From the NCBI RefSeq assembly GCF_900143235.1, contig NZ_FRDF01000003.1, forward strand, positions 164,001 to 228,000: 64,000 nucleotides of DNA, in the 5' to 3' direction. This DNA is from Erythrobacter sanguineus. GTDB taxonomy: Bacteria > Pseudomonadota > Alphaproteobacteria > Sphingomonadales > Sphingomonadaceae. Below the pieces are notes generated by a model. The model saw nothing but the letters and a program-made list of their open reading frames with translations, ran no database searches and was not told the DNA's origin. The stretch's first letter is position 1; every line of letters starts with the position of its first letter. Both the position numbers and the translations under genes were made by a program. Shown piece by piece: positions 39,192 through 47,971 of this stretch.

Positions 39192-40759
39192 GTGCCGATC
39201 GCCTCCGATGCCTTGCGCGCTGCCTCGTTCAAGGCGGCGTATTTCTTGCGGAACTTGGGCCTGTCGACCGGGGTTTCTTCCCACACGCCCGCGGCATGTT
39301 CGGTGCCGACGCCTTCGAAGAAGTCGCGCATCGCATCAAAGCGGGTCTTGTTCGCCATCGCCGCATTGATCACCGTGGCAAGGCTGCCGGCGCCCGCCGG
39401 GCCCATCAGTGGCCGGGCCGAGATGAGGTTGGTGAAGTAGAGCGAGGGGATCGCTTTCGACTTCGCGTATTGCACCACCGGGGTGGTGCCGATCGCGAGA
39501 TCGGGGCGGTATTCCTCGACCGCGGCAATATCCTGTTCAAGGCTGGCGCGGAACTGCACATGCACACCGCGCGCCTCCAGCCATTCGCGGTCGGGGTCCG
39601 ACCACTTCGTCTTGGGGCAGGCGCTGCCGACATAGGCAACATCGGCCCCGCTTTCGACCAGCAAGCGGGCGACAAGCAGTTCCGAGCCTTCATAGCCGGA
39701 AACCGTGATCCGGCCCTTGATCGGCATCTTGGCGAGCGCGCCCTTGCAGGCGCCGATCATCGCGTTCTTGACGCCGTCGACCTTGTCCTGCGGCAAGCCC
39801 AGCGTGTCGCCGATGGCCTGCAACCACGCCGCCGTGCCATCCGCGCCGACGGGGGCCGAACCGATGATCGGACGGCCTGCGGCTTCGAATTCGCGGATGC
39901 TGGCGGTGTAGAACGGGTGGATCGCGGCGACCACGGCGCAATCGAGCGCGGCGTAAAGTTCACGCCATTCGCGGGTCGGTACCACCGGCCCGGCAGCAAG
40001 GCCGAGCGGTTCGAGCATCTGTCCGATCACCACCGGATCGGCCGGGAACATCTCGCCCAGCAGCGTGACCGTTGGCTTGTCGGTGCGTTCGCGCGGAGCG
40101 GCAACCGGGCCGGCCTTCACTTCTTCGCGGGCATATTGCAGCATTGCGCCGGCCAGCACGTCCTTGGCCTCGGCATGGGTCGGAATGCCGAAACCCGGCA
40201 CGTCGATGCCGATGATCCGCACACCGTTGATATCCTTCTTGAGCAGCCGCAGCGGCACGCCGCTGGCGGTCGGCACGCAAAGGTTGGTAACGATGATCGC
40301 ATCGTAAAGTTCAGGATCGGCGAGGTTTTCGACCGCTTCCTTGATATCCTCGAACAGCTTGCCGGTGACCAGCGTTTCGCTGGAGAAGGGCACATAGCCG
40401 ACCGTCCGCCGCGCGCCGTAGAAATGCGAGGTGAAGGTCAGGCCATAGACGCAGCAGGCCGAGCCTGAGAGCACGGTCGCGGTGCGCCGCATTCTCAGGC
40501 CCACCCTAAGCGATCCGAAGGCCGGACACATTGATTGCGGCTGGTCATGCGGGCCGGCTTGCGGATCGACCGGATAATCGGCGGCATAGCGATCGAGAAT
40601 GTCGCTCTTGCCCGCAGCGCGCGCGGCTTCGAGCATGGTGTCCTTGCCGCCGTGGCAGCCGGAGCCGGTGTCTGCGGGCACACCCTCAGGAGCAGCGGAA
40701 AGATCGATCCGGTCCGGGGCGCGTGAGGCGTCTTGGGGGGTGAGATCGTCCATCGCCAT
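39188..40759 (-). CDS. bchY: Chlorophyllide reductase subunit BchY
   Basis: The 523-residue NifD-like subunit has cluster-region cysteines in SMCPAFGSLRVGLRM, SGSACCVYGLTF and IVTNLCVPTASGVPL. It forms the catalytic BchYZ heterotetramer. The ATG at 40759 shares a base with the bchX stop (TAATG); the frame is open upstream only as a shadow of bchX. Confidence 0.96.
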   Translation of the reverse strand: MAMDDLTPQDASRAPDRIDLSAAPEGVPADTGSGCHGGKDTMLEAARAAGKSDILDRYAADYPVDPQAGPHDQPQSMCPAFGSLRVGLRMRRTATVLSGSACCVYGLTFTSHFYGARRTVGYVPFSSETLVTGKLFEDIKEAVENLADPELYDAIIVTNLCVPTASGVPLRLLKKDINGVRIIGIDVPGFGIPTHAEAKDVLAGAMLQYAREEVKAGPVAAPRERTDKPTVTLLGEMFPADPVVIGQMLEPLGLAAGPVVPTREWRELYAALDCAVVAAIHPFYTASIREFEAAGRPIIGSAPVGADGTAAWLQAIGDTLGLPQDKVDGVKNAMIGACKGALAKMPIKGRITVSGYEGSELLVARLLVESGADVAYVGSACPKTKWSDPDREWLEARGVHVQFRASLEQDIAAVEEYRPDLAIGTTPVVQYAKSKAIPSLYFTNLISARPLMGPAGAGSLATVINAAMANKTRFDAMRDFFEGVGTEHAAGVWEETPVDRPKFRKKYAALNEAARKASEAIGT

Positions 40760-41763
40760 TACGCCTCGTCGTAGACCACTTCGAGGCTTTCGCGGGTTTC
40801 GAACACGCCGCCGCGCATGTCGGCCTGGGTCGCAGGGACCAGTTCGACATTGCCGCCGGTCACGTCGGCGCTGAACAGGCCAAGCAAGCCGTCCTGCGTC
40901 AGCGGCGCGGGGCGCACTGGTGGCGCGGTGGCGACATTTTCGGCCAGTTCCTCGAACAGGCTGCCCCATTCGCCACCGGGCATGCCGATGATCTGGTAAT
41001 TCGCGCTCTTGCGGCGGATGTCCTCATTCGCGGGGATCGCGGTGAGCACCGGAATGCCTACGGCTTCCGCGAAGGCATGGGCCTCGCCCGTGCCGTCGTC
41101 CTTGTTGATGATCATGCCGGCCACGCCGACATTGCCGCCCATCTTGCGGAAATATTCGACCGCCTGACACACATTGTTGGCGACGTAGAGCGATTGCAGG
41201 TCGTTCGATCCGACCACGATCACCTTCTGGCACATGTCGCGGGCAATCGGCAGGCCGAACCCGCCGCACACCACATCGCCAAGGAAATCGAGCAGGACGT
41301 AATCGAATCCCCAATCATGGAAGCCGAGCTTTTCGAGCGTTTCGAACCCGTGGATGATACCGCGACCGCCGCAGCCACGGCCGACTTCGGGGCCGCCCAG
41401 CTCCATCGCGAACACGCCGTCGCGCTGGAAGCAGACATCTTCGATCCGCACTTCCTCGCCCGCGAGTTTCTTCTTCGACGATGTTTCGATGATCGAAGGC
41501 GTCGCCTTGCCGCCGAACAGCAGGCTGGTGGTGTCGGACTTGGGATCGCAGCCGATCAGCAGCACGCGCTTGCCCTGCTGCGCCATCATGTAGCTGAGGT
41601 TGGCGAGGGCAAAGCTCTTGCCCGAACCACCCTTGCCGTAGATCGCGATGATCTGCGTTTCCTTGGTCACCTCACCAGTGTGAACCGGATCCGGTTCGTG
41701 GCCCGCTTCGTCGCGCAGCGAGGCGGCCTGGTCTTCCAGAGTGCGGGTTTCGAGTATCGACAT
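40759..41763 (-). CDS. bchX: Chlorophyllide reductase iron protein BchX
   Basis: The 334-residue NifH-like protein has P-loop IYGKGGSGKSFALANLSYMM (Lys at about 49) and cluster cysteines C131 (GRGCGGRG) and C166 (GDVVCGGFG). It donates electrons to BchYZ with ATP hydrolysis. The start MSILETR at 41763 overlaps the bchC stop by one base. Confidence 0.97.
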   Translation of the reverse strand: MSILETRTLEDQAASLRDEAGHEPDPVHTGEVTKETQIIAIYGKGGSGKSFALANLSYMMAQQGKRVLLIGCDPKSDTTSLLFGGKATPSIIETSSKKKLAGEEVRIEDVCFQRDGVFAMELGGPEVGRGCGGRGIIHGFETLEKLGFHDWGFDYVLLDFLGDVVCGGFGLPIARDMCQKVIVVGSNDLQSLYVANNVCQAVEYFRKMGGNVGVAGMIINKDDGTGEAHAFAEAVGIPVLTAIPANEDIRRKSANYQIIGMPGGEWGSLFEELAENVATAPPVRPAPLTQDGLLGLFSADVTGGNVELVPATQADMRGGVFETRESLEVVYDEA

Positions 41764-42710
41764 TAGCAATCGCTCCAATCGAGAACCATCTTGAGACAAC
41801 CGGGATCGGTAAAAGCCTGCGGATAGGCTTCGGTCGCCTCGACCGCCGGGCGGCGGTTCGTGACCAGCCCTTTGAGATCGAGACGTCCGCATTCGATAAG
41901 CGCGCGGGTTTCGGCGAGGTCGCCGGGCTGCCATTCGGCCGCAACGCGGAAATGGGCTTCCTTCATGAACGCCGCCGGGAAAGCGAAGCTGACCCGGTCG
42001 GAATAGAAGCCCGCCAGCACGATCTCGCCACCCTTGGCGAGTCGCATGATCAGCGTATCGATCAGATTGGCATCGCCGCTGGCATCATAGATCGCGTGAT
42101 AATCGCGGCGATCGTCTTCCGACGGGTCGATGGCGTCGTAACCGATGGCACCGGCGCGGCGCGCGGGGTTGGTTTCCCACACCGTCGGCGGTTTTCCGCC
42201 AAGCGCGAGCGTGAGCCGCGCGATCAGGCGGCCCAGCACGCCGTGGCCGATGATGAGATCGGGCAGCGCATCGCGGTGATGAAAACCGCCCTTGATGGCG
42301 TGGAGCGCGGTCGCAGCCAGCGCGCACAGCACACCGGCATCGCCGAGATGTTCGGGGATTGGCAGGGCGCGCGCCGAAGGCACGATCACGCGCTGTGCCG
42401 TGCCGCCGAACAGGCCGCGCGCGTCGGTGTAGCAATTGGCGCCGGGAACAAACACCCAGTCACCAACCCGGGCGCGGGCATCGGGCCCGGCATCGACAAT
42501 GCGGCCGACCGATTCGTAACCGGGAACAAGGGGATAACCGAGGCCGGGGAAGGGCGGCATAGTGCCGGTCCACAGCAGCTTTTCGGTGCCGGTGCTGATA
42601 CCGCTCCAGGCGATATCGACGACGACGTCGGAGGCCTCCACCGGCTTCATCTCAAGCGCCCGCAGAGCGAGGCGCTCTGGTGCTTCGAGAATGACTGCCA
42701 GCGTGTTCAT
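41763..42710 (-). CDS. bchC: Bacteriochlorophyllide a dehydrogenase BchC
   Basis: The 315-residue zinc-free MDR-family dehydrogenase oxidises the 3-hydroxyethyl group to acetyl. Family phrases: [50 protein letters not shown]. It begins the bchCXYZ-puf run; a consensus PpsR operator and promoter boxes lie 78-118 bases upstream, separating it from crtF. Confidence 0.95.
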   Translation of the reverse strand: MNTLAVILEAPERLALRALEMKPVEASDVVVDIAWSGISTGTEKLLWTGTMPPFPGLGYPLVPGYESVGRIVDAGPDARARVGDWVFVPGANCYTDARGLFGGTAQRVIVPSARALPIPEHLGDAGVLCALAATALHAIKGGFHHRDALPDLIIGHGVLGRLIARLTLALGGKPPTVWETNPARRAGAIGYDAIDPSEDDRRDYHAIYDASGDANLIDTLIMRLAKGGEIVLAGFYSDRVSFAFPAAFMKEAHFRVAAEWQPGDLAETRALIECGRLDLKGLVTNRRPAVEATEAYPQAFTDPGCLKMVLDWSDC

Positions 42711-42787
42711 TGGTCTTGCTCTCCGCCCGGACTTTCGAGGCTGAAAACGCCGACTCGAAAAGTCCGTTGATACGTTCTCCCGACTGT

Positions 42788-42816
42788 TTGCTACGCTTTA
42801 CGCTAAGGACTGTCAA
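42788..42816 (-). promoter_or_regulatory. Candidate bchC promoter (TTGACA-N17-TAGCAA)
   Basis: On the minus strand TTGACA (42816-42811), 17 bases, then TAGCAA (42793-42788); a start near 42781 gives a leader of about 70 bases before bchC. The -35 box is the left half of the PpsR palindrome at 42811-42828. Confidence 0.6.
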
Positions 42817-42828
42817 TTTATTTGGACA
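42811..42828. promoter_or_regulatory. PpsR/CrtJ operator of bchC
   Basis: TGTCAATTTATTTGGACA is a perfect TGTC-N10-GACA palindrome in the 126-base crtF-bchC gap. It begins the bchCXYZ-pufBALM segment and overlaps its -35 box. Confidence 0.85.
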
Positions 42829-42836
42829 AGTTTCCC

Positions 42837-43961
42837 TCAGGCCCGCGCGATGATCACGCTTGCGTTGACCGGTTGCGCAGTTGCGACAGACCGAGCGCTG
42901 GCGAATCCGGCTTTTTTCGCCATGGCAATGATTTGCGCCGGGCTGCGCGGGCGGCCGGAACCCATCGCCCACAGGTAAAGCCCGAAGAACGCCTCCCCCA
43001 TCGGCTCCGCACCGCGAATCTGCGCCATCGGCTCGGCGATCAGCAGCCGCGCGCCGGGGGCAAGGGAGGTGCGGATATTGGAAAGCAGCGCCTGCGCGGG
43101 TTCATCATCGTGATCGTGCAGGATCCGGATCAACGACACCATGTCATAGCCCCGGGGTATGGTATCCTTGAAGAAATTGCCCGGGTGGCCCGTCACCCGC
43201 GCCGCGCCGACCGCTTCGCCGAGCACGTCGCGGCCGGTTTCCACAACTTCGGGAAGATCGAACAGCCCCAGCTCCAGATGCGGCCAGGCCGTGCCGATCG
43301 CCTCAAGGAAGGCCCCGTGCCCGCCCCCCACATCAAGCAGCCGCTTTACCGGCCTGAACGACACCGAGGCCAGCACCTCGTCAGCAACAAAATGCTGCGA
43401 TGCGGCCATAAGCTGCGAATATTCAGAGGTTTGCGTACCGCGTGTCCCCGCGCCGTGCAGCGCCCCGGCATAGGTCCAGAAGCGCGAAAGCCCGGTCGGC
43501 TCGCACCGGTCTCGACGCAGCAGGGCGACGGGATCGGCAAGGTCGGCATAGAGCAGCCGGTGGTGGCGAATCATCGCCTGCACCCCGGCATTGGCCGCAA
43601 ACACCGCGCCCTGTTCGCCCAGCATCCAGCGATCCGGCCCGGCTTCTTCTGACAGCATCAGCGGGCGCGCGGCGCGCAGCAGGGTAAGGGCGGCGTCCTC
43701 GGTCAGTTCCATCCGCGCCGCAACCTCGGCGGCGCTGACTGGCCCGTCCTTCAGAATGTCGAACAATCCGCCTTCGACGCAGGCGCGCAGCACCTGCGAA
43801 TAGGCAAAGCCCGCCAACAGGTTGAACGCGGCATCCGCCCGGCTGCGCGCGATCCAGCGGATCAGCGGCAGGCGCGCGGCCCAGTACTGGAAGCGGGGAT
43901 TGGCGAAAACCCCGTTGCGACGGGCGATCCAGCCGGTCCGGATGGCGGTCCAATCGATCAT
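42837..43961 (-). CDS. crtF: Demethylspheroidene/hydroxyneurosporene O-methyltransferase CrtF
   Basis: This 374-residue SAM methyltransferase has an N-terminal dimerisation helix bundle (LRACVEGGLFDILKDGPVSAAEVAARM) and motif I RLLDVGGGHGAFLEAI, followed by IRILHDHDDEPAQALL. It methylates the C1 hydroxyl of acyclic carotenoids in the spheroidene/spirilloxanthin branch. It heads the crtF-bchCXYZ-puf superoperon and is divergent from crtD across one PpsR operator. Confidence 0.95.
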   Translation of the reverse strand: MIDWTAIRTGWIARRNGVFANPRFQYWAARLPLIRWIARSRADAAFNLLAGFAYSQVLRACVEGGLFDILKDGPVSAAEVAARMELTEDAALTLLRAARPLMLSEEAGPDRWMLGEQGAVFAANAGVQAMIRHHRLLYADLADPVALLRRDRCEPTGLSRFWTYAGALHGAGTRGTQTSEYSQLMAASQHFVADEVLASVSFRPVKRLLDVGGGHGAFLEAIGTAWPHLELGLFDLPEVVETGRDVLGEAVGAARVTGHPGNFFKDTIPRGYDMVSLIRILHDHDDEPAQALLSNIRTSLAPGARLLIAEPMAQIRGAEPMGEAFFGLYLWAMGSGRPRSPAQIIAMAKKAGFASARSVATAQPVNASVIIARA

Positions 43962-43985
43962 GGACGGGAAAATTCACGGGTCATA

Positions 43986-44003
43986 TGTCTAAACAATTGG
44001 ACA
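43986..44003. promoter_or_regulatory. PpsR/CrtJ operator between crtF and crtD
   Basis: TGTCTAAACAATTGGACA is a perfect TGTC-N10-GACA palindrome midway between the divergent starts of crtF (43961) and crtD (44057). A converging GACA...TGTC pair (44012-44032) lies beside it. Confidence 0.85.
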
Positions 44004-44056
44004 GATGGACTGACAAGGTCAATGATATTGTCACTGGAATTGCTCGGGGAGGACGG

Positions 44057-45619
44057 GTGAGCGCGCGAGTCGCCGTGATCGGAGCCGGAATGGGCGGGCT
44101 GGTAAGCGCCGCCCTGCTGGCCGCGCGCGGCCATGATGTCACCGTGTTCGAGAAAGAGGCCTGGGTCGGCGGCAAGGCGCGGCGTGTCAGCGTCGACGGG
44201 GCCGAAATCGACGGCGGCCCGACGGTGTTCACCATGCGCGACGTGTTCGACGAGGTGTTCGCCGCCTGCGGGGCCCGGCTCGATGACCATGTCACGGCCC
44301 GCAAGGCCGAGGTTATCGCCCGCCACGCCTGGGATGCCGGCCAGCGGCTCGATCTCCATGCCGATCCCGCACGCAGCGAACAGGCCGTGGGCGATTTTGC
44401 CGGAGCGGATGCCGCGCGCGGTTATCGCGCCTTCCGCCAAGAGGCGCAGCGCATCTTCGAGGTGCTGGAAGACCCGTTCCTGCGCGGCGACAAGGCCTCC
44501 ACCCCTTTCCCGATGATGTGGCGGATCGGGCCGTGGAAGATGGGTGACATGCTGGCGATGCGCCCGTTTGACCGGATGTGGAATGCGCTGGGCGAACATT
44601 TCGCCGATCCGCGCCTGCGCCAGTTGTTCGGGCGCTATGCCACCTATTGCGGATCCTCGCCCTATGCCGCGCCTGCCACGCTGATGCTGATCGCCCATGT
44701 CGAAGCGCGCGGCGTGTGGCTGATCGATGGCGGGATCCACGCGCTGGCCAAGGCGATTGCCGGGCTGGCGGAACAGCAGGGCGCGCGGGTGCGGTGCCAT
44801 GCGCCGGTTGCCGCAGTCCTGACCACCAATGGCCGCACGAGCGGGGTGCGGCTGGCATCGGGCGAGGTGATCGCGGCCGATATCGTGATCTGCAACGGCG
44901 ATCCCGCGGCGCTTGCCACCGGGCGTTTTGGCGATGGGCCTGTGCGCGCCGTGCCCAGGCTGTCGCCCGCCAAACGCTCGTTGTCGGCGCTGGTGTGGTA
45001 TGCGCATGCCCGCACTCAGGGTTTTGATCTCAGCCATCACAACGTGTTCTTCTCGCCCGATTACGCCCGCGAATTCCGGCAGATCGGCGAAGGCGCGCCG
45101 CCGTCCGACCCCACGGTCTATGTCTGCGCGATCGATCGCGGCGCGAGCGATCACGGTTCGGCACCGGAAGGCCGCGAACGCATCCAGATCATCGTCAACG
45201 CCCCCGCCAACGGGGACACCAATGCCTATTCACCCGAGGAGAGAGAGCGATGCACCCAAGCCATGATGGCCACGCTCAGGCGTTGCGGTCTGACATTGGA
45301 AGATCCGCTGCCGCACCAGCTCATGACCCCGCAGGACTGGGAGGGGCTGTTCCCGGCCACGGGCGGCGCCCTTTATGGCAGAGCGTCGCACGGCTGGGCG
45401 GCCTCTTTCCAGCGGCAGGGGCCCAGGACCCGGCTGCCCGGTCTGTATTGCACGGGCGGGGCGACCCATCCGGCGGCTGGGGTGCCCATGGCAGCCTTGT
45501 CCGGGCAGCTGGCAGCGCGGGTGATCGGACAGGACCTCGCTTCGATGAAGCTGTCCCACCGGGCGGCTACAGCTGGTGGTATGTCGACGCGATCAGCGAC
45601 GACGGGCAGCACGGGCTGA
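44057..45619 (+). CDS. crtD: Hydroxyneurosporene (methoxyneurosporene) desaturase CrtD
   Basis: 520 residues of the CrtI/CrtD amine-oxidase-like family: FAD motif VAVIGAGMGGLVSAALLAARGHDVTVFEK, then EIDGGPTVFTMRDVFDE and a C-terminal GLYCTGGATHPAAGVPMAALSG. It introduces the 3,4 double bond in hydroxylated carotenoids. GTG 44057 behind GGGGAGG is preferred; an in-frame ATG at 43985 would put coding sequence through the PpsR operator. The last 20 or so residues (Ser/Thr/Gly-rich) lie where crtC is read in another frame. Confidence 0.93.
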   Translation: MSARVAVIGAGMGGLVSAALLAARGHDVTVFEKEAWVGGKARRVSVDGAEIDGGPTVFTMRDVFDEVFAACGARLDDHVTARKAEVIARHAWDAGQRLDLHADPARSEQAVGDFAGADAARGYRAFRQEAQRIFEVLEDPFLRGDKASTPFPMMWRIGPWKMGDMLAMRPFDRMWNALGEHFADPRLRQLFGRYATYCGSSPYAAPATLMLIAHVEARGVWLIDGGIHALAKAIAGLAEQQGARVRCHAPVAAVLTTNGRTSGVRLASGEVIAADIVICNGDPAALATGRFGDGPVRAVPRLSPAKRSLSALVWYAHARTQGFDLSHHNVFFSPDYAREFRQIGEGAPPSDPTVYVCAIDRGASDHGSAPEGRERIQIIVNAPANGDTNAYSPEERERCTQAMMATLRRCGLTLEDPLPHQLMTPQDWEGLFPATGGALYGRASHGWAASFQRQGPRTRLPGLYCTGGATHPAAGVPMAALSGQLAARVIGQDLASMKLSHRAATAGGMSTRSATTGSTG

Positions 45620-46458
45620 CGATCATCGCCTTTCTGGGCAGCGTGTTCTCGCCCTATTACAAGCGTAGCGGGCGCGGCGATCCGCTCAACCATTGCTCGC
45701 TCAACGTGGCGCTTTACGGCCCGCAGGCGCGCTGGGCGATGACCGAGCGCGCTTCCGGCGCGGTCGAGCGTGATGCCAGCAACCTCGTGATCGGGCCAAG
45801 CTGCGTGCGCTGGGACGGCGAGGCGTTGACGATCGACATCGTTGAGGGCGACACCCGGCTGTTCGTGCCATGGCAGCGGCAGGTAACGGGCCGGGTGCGG
45901 GTCTTCCCCGAGGCGCTGAACCGCGCCGCCTTCGCGCTCGACGGGAAGGAAAGCCACATCTGGCACTGTCTTGCCCCGCGCGCGCGGATCGAGGTGGAGA
46001 TGACATCGCCCGGCCTGTCGTGGAGCGGCAAGGCCTATCTCGATCACAATCGCGGGGCCGAGCCGTTGGAGCAAGGCTTCAACACCTGGCACTGGTCGCG
46101 CGCCCATCTGAACGAAGGCGCACTGGTCTGTTACGAAGGCGAGCGCGGCGATGGCTCGCTGTTCGCCAGCGCGCTCAGGTTCAGCAGGGACGGCGCGCCC
46201 GAACCGGTCGATCTGCCGCCGATCGCGCAGTTGCCGCGCAGCAAGTGGCGGATCGAGCGGCGGACCCGTTCGGATATCGGCGTGGCCGAAGTGCGCCGGA
46301 CATGGGAGGATACGCCGTTCTACGCCCGTTCCGAACTCGCCTCGCGCTTTGCGGGCGAGGAGGTGGTGACGGTGCAGGAAAGCCTCGACATGCGGCGCTT
46401 TTCTGCGCCGCTGGTGCAGTTCATGCTGCCTTACCGGATGCCGCGGCGCAAGCGATAG
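45250..46458 (+). CDS. crtC: Acyclic carotenoid 1,2-hydratase CrtC (start uncertain)
   Basis: The conserved protein begins near 45535 with FDEAVPPGGYSWWYVDAISDDGQHGLTIIAFLGSVFSPYYKR and continues with NHCSLNVALYG, FNTWHWSRAHL and QFMLPYRMPRRKR. It adds water to the C1,2 double bond of lycopene or neurosporene derivatives. There is no ATG or GTG between 45253 and the conserved core; the only candidates are ATG 45250, which has a very good GAGGAGAGAGAG site but makes the first 95 residues an out-of-frame copy of crtD, and TTG 45448. Either way crtC overlaps crtD by at least 80 bases. Confidence 0.85.
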   Translation: MHPSHDGHAQALRSDIGRSAAAPAHDPAGLGGAVPGHGRRPLWQSVARLGGLFPAAGAQDPAARSVLHGRGDPSGGWGAHGSLVRAAGSAGDRTGPRFDEAVPPGGYSWWYVDAISDDGQHGLTIIAFLGSVFSPYYKRSGRGDPLNHCSLNVALYGPQARWAMTERASGAVERDASNLVIGPSCVRWDGEALTIDIVEGDTRLFVPWQRQVTGRVRVFPEALNRAAFALDGKESHIWHCLAPRARIEVEMTSPGLSWSGKAYLDHNRGAEPLEQGFNTWHWSRAHLNEGALVCYEGERGDGSLFASALRFSRDGAPEPVDLPPIAQLPRSKWRIERRTRSDIGVAEVRRTWEDTPFYARSELASRFAGEEVVTVQESLDMRRFSAPLVQFMLPYRMPRRKR

Positions 46459-46926
46459 GGCTGACCCCGCGGCCGCCGGATCGCCAACGCACGCCCCTCC
46501 GCCGGCCCGCGCCCGGCGCGTGTTGGAGACACATGAGACACTGTCCAGGAAAGGAAAACCCCCCGCCCCGATTGCGCTGGTCGAACAGCAGCAGAGGCGG
46601 GGATCACAGGACATGCGCGCCACGCTGCCGGCTTTTGCACAAGTAGGAAAGGGCTCTGCCGCGCAAGAAGCTGCGTCCGCTTTCGGGATGAGGGCTGGAG
46701 CGGGTGGATGACCGTTTGTGGGTGGTTTTCTGCCGCCCCCTCCTCGTCGCCCCGTGCTTGACACGGGGTTCGGCTTTCTTCGTTCCCGCCCTTAGTCAAA
46801 GGTAGCCAAGCCCCGTGTCAAGCACGGGGCGACGAGTTCTGGAATGTCGTAAACGGGGTCGCTTCCCGCAAGGCAGCTTTTTTCGCAGATTGACCATAAG
46901 CGGACATGCGCTGTCCGGTTCTGGCC
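46459..46926. other. Convergent space between crtC and the bchIDO operon
   Basis: These 468 bases hold no convincing gene. The REP-like palindrome pair at 46745-46834 lies here; its stem loops may end both converging transcripts, although no T run follows. Confidence 0.55.
46745..46834. repeat. REP-like palindromic element, inverted pair
   Basis: The left arm contains CCCCGTG-CTTGA-CACGGGG and the right arm its inverted copy CCCCGTG-TCAAG-CACGGGG, each with an outer CGTCG/CGACG. Each arm is itself a seven-pair hairpin with a CTTGA loop. The same design recurs at 55720-55806, so these belong to a dispersed palindrome family. Confidence 0.7.
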
Positions 46927-47091
46927 CTACTGGGCAGGCGGCTTGCCATCCCGCTCCGCCGCTTCCTTTGCGGCCCGTTCGGCGCGGGTTTTCTTCAGCT
47001 TGCGATCCATCGACACATATTGCCACACGCCAAAGCCGATCGCGACGCCGTAGAACAGCACGATCTCGATCCAGCCCATGTCGCCCATCAT
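46927..47091 (-). CDS. 54-residue single-helix membrane protein downstream of bchO
   Basis: Minus-strand frame starting ATGATG at 47091 behind AGGAGACGC, ending TAG. The product has one transmembrane helix (IEIVLFYGVAIGFGVWQYV, about 8-26) followed by a highly charged tail (MDRKLKKTRAERAAKEAAERDGK-type helix). It starts 8 bases after the bchO stop, with a better ribosome binding site than many genes here, so it is probably the last gene of bchI-bchD-bchO. No family recognised. Confidence 0.7.
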   Translation of the reverse strand: MMGDMGWIEIVLFYGVAIGFGVWQYVSMDRKLKKTRAERAAKEAAERDGKPPAQ

Positions 47092-47098
47092 GCGTCTC

Positions 47099-47971
47099 CT
47101 ATCCGTGCTGCGCGAGGAAGGCGGCGATCAGCGCAGCGGCTTTTTCGGGGGCTTCCTCGTGGGCAAGGTGGCCGAGGCCGGGCAGCACTTCAAGCCGCGC
47201 GTTAACGAGCCAGCCCTGCGCCTCGCGCGCCCAGGCAGGGGGGATGGCAGGATCATTGCCGCCATGCACCAGCAGCATCGGATTGGGAGCCTCGCCCATC
47301 CGTTCCCGCAAGCCGGGCAGATCCCAGTTGGCCATCATCGCCAGCGCCCCGCCCGCATGGCCGGGATGCTTCAGCAGCGTGCGGTAACAGGCCAGCCCTT
47401 CGGCATCGATGCGCGAATGGGTTGAGCGCCACAGAAACCGCCCCGCGCCGCCGGTAAGATCGACCGTGCCCGAAAAAATGCGCGGCACCAGCGGGTTGAT
47501 GAACAATGCCTTGGCCACCGCCGGAAAGATCTGCGCAAACGGGCCGGGGAAGGGGCGGAGCGCCGAGGCAAGGCCGATGATCGGCCCGCCATAGCCATGG
47601 TCCAACGCCAGTTGCAGCGCCACCGCCGCGCCTGCCGAATGGCCGATGATCGCGGCAGGTGTCACCTCCATCGTCTGGAGCAGCCCTGCGATTTCGCGCG
47701 CCATCGGGCCAAGGCCCATCGCATAAGCATTGTGCCCGGTGGTGAAGGCGTGGCGCGGCAGGTCAATGGCGATGACCTCGTTGGTGTGCGCCAGCAAGGG
47801 CATCAGATCGCGCCATGAATGGACCGACGCGCCTGTTCCGTGGAGCAGCAGCAGCGGCTTGCCCGCTCCCATGCGCTGGACATGCCAGCGCGCGCCGCCT
47901 GCCTCGATGAACTGGCTTGCATTGCGGTGCGGCCAGATCAGCCCTTCGCGGTTCCAGTCAAGCGCGCTCAT
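47099..47971 (-). CDS. bchO: Magnesium chelatase accessory alpha/beta hydrolase BchO
   Basis: The 290-residue alpha/beta hydrolase has oxyanion-hole motif LLLLHGTGASVHSW, nucleophile elbow IGHSAGAAVAL (Ser), a later Asp in LVHGGNDPAIPP and His in GLGHLAHEEAPEKA. BchO is regularly found after bchD, but its exact reaction is not established. The start overlaps the bchD stop (ATGA). Confidence 0.93.
   Translation of the reverse strand: MSALDWNREGLIWPHRNASQFIEAGGARWHVQRMGAGKPLLLLHGTGASVHSWRDLMPLLAHTNEVIAIDLPRHAFTTGHNAYAMGLGPMAREIAGLLQTMEVTPAAIIGHSAGAAVALQLALDHGYGGPIIGLASALRPFPGPFAQIFPAVAKALFINPLVPRIFSGTVDLTGGAGRFLWRSTHSRIDAEGLACYRTLLKHPGHAGGALAMMANWDLPGLRERMGEAPNPMLLVHGGNDPAIPPAWAREAQGWLVNARLEVLPGLGHLAHEEAPEKAAALIAAFLAQHG

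Noticed and set aside
43985..44056. Upstream ATG extension of crtD
   Set aside because: It would place coding sequence through a perfect PpsR palindrome and adds residues absent from the family; GTG 44057 has a better ribosome binding site and begins just before the FAD motif.
46520..46711. 63-codon plus-strand open frame after crtC
   Set aside because: No ribosome binding site, low-complexity translation and no recognisable features.
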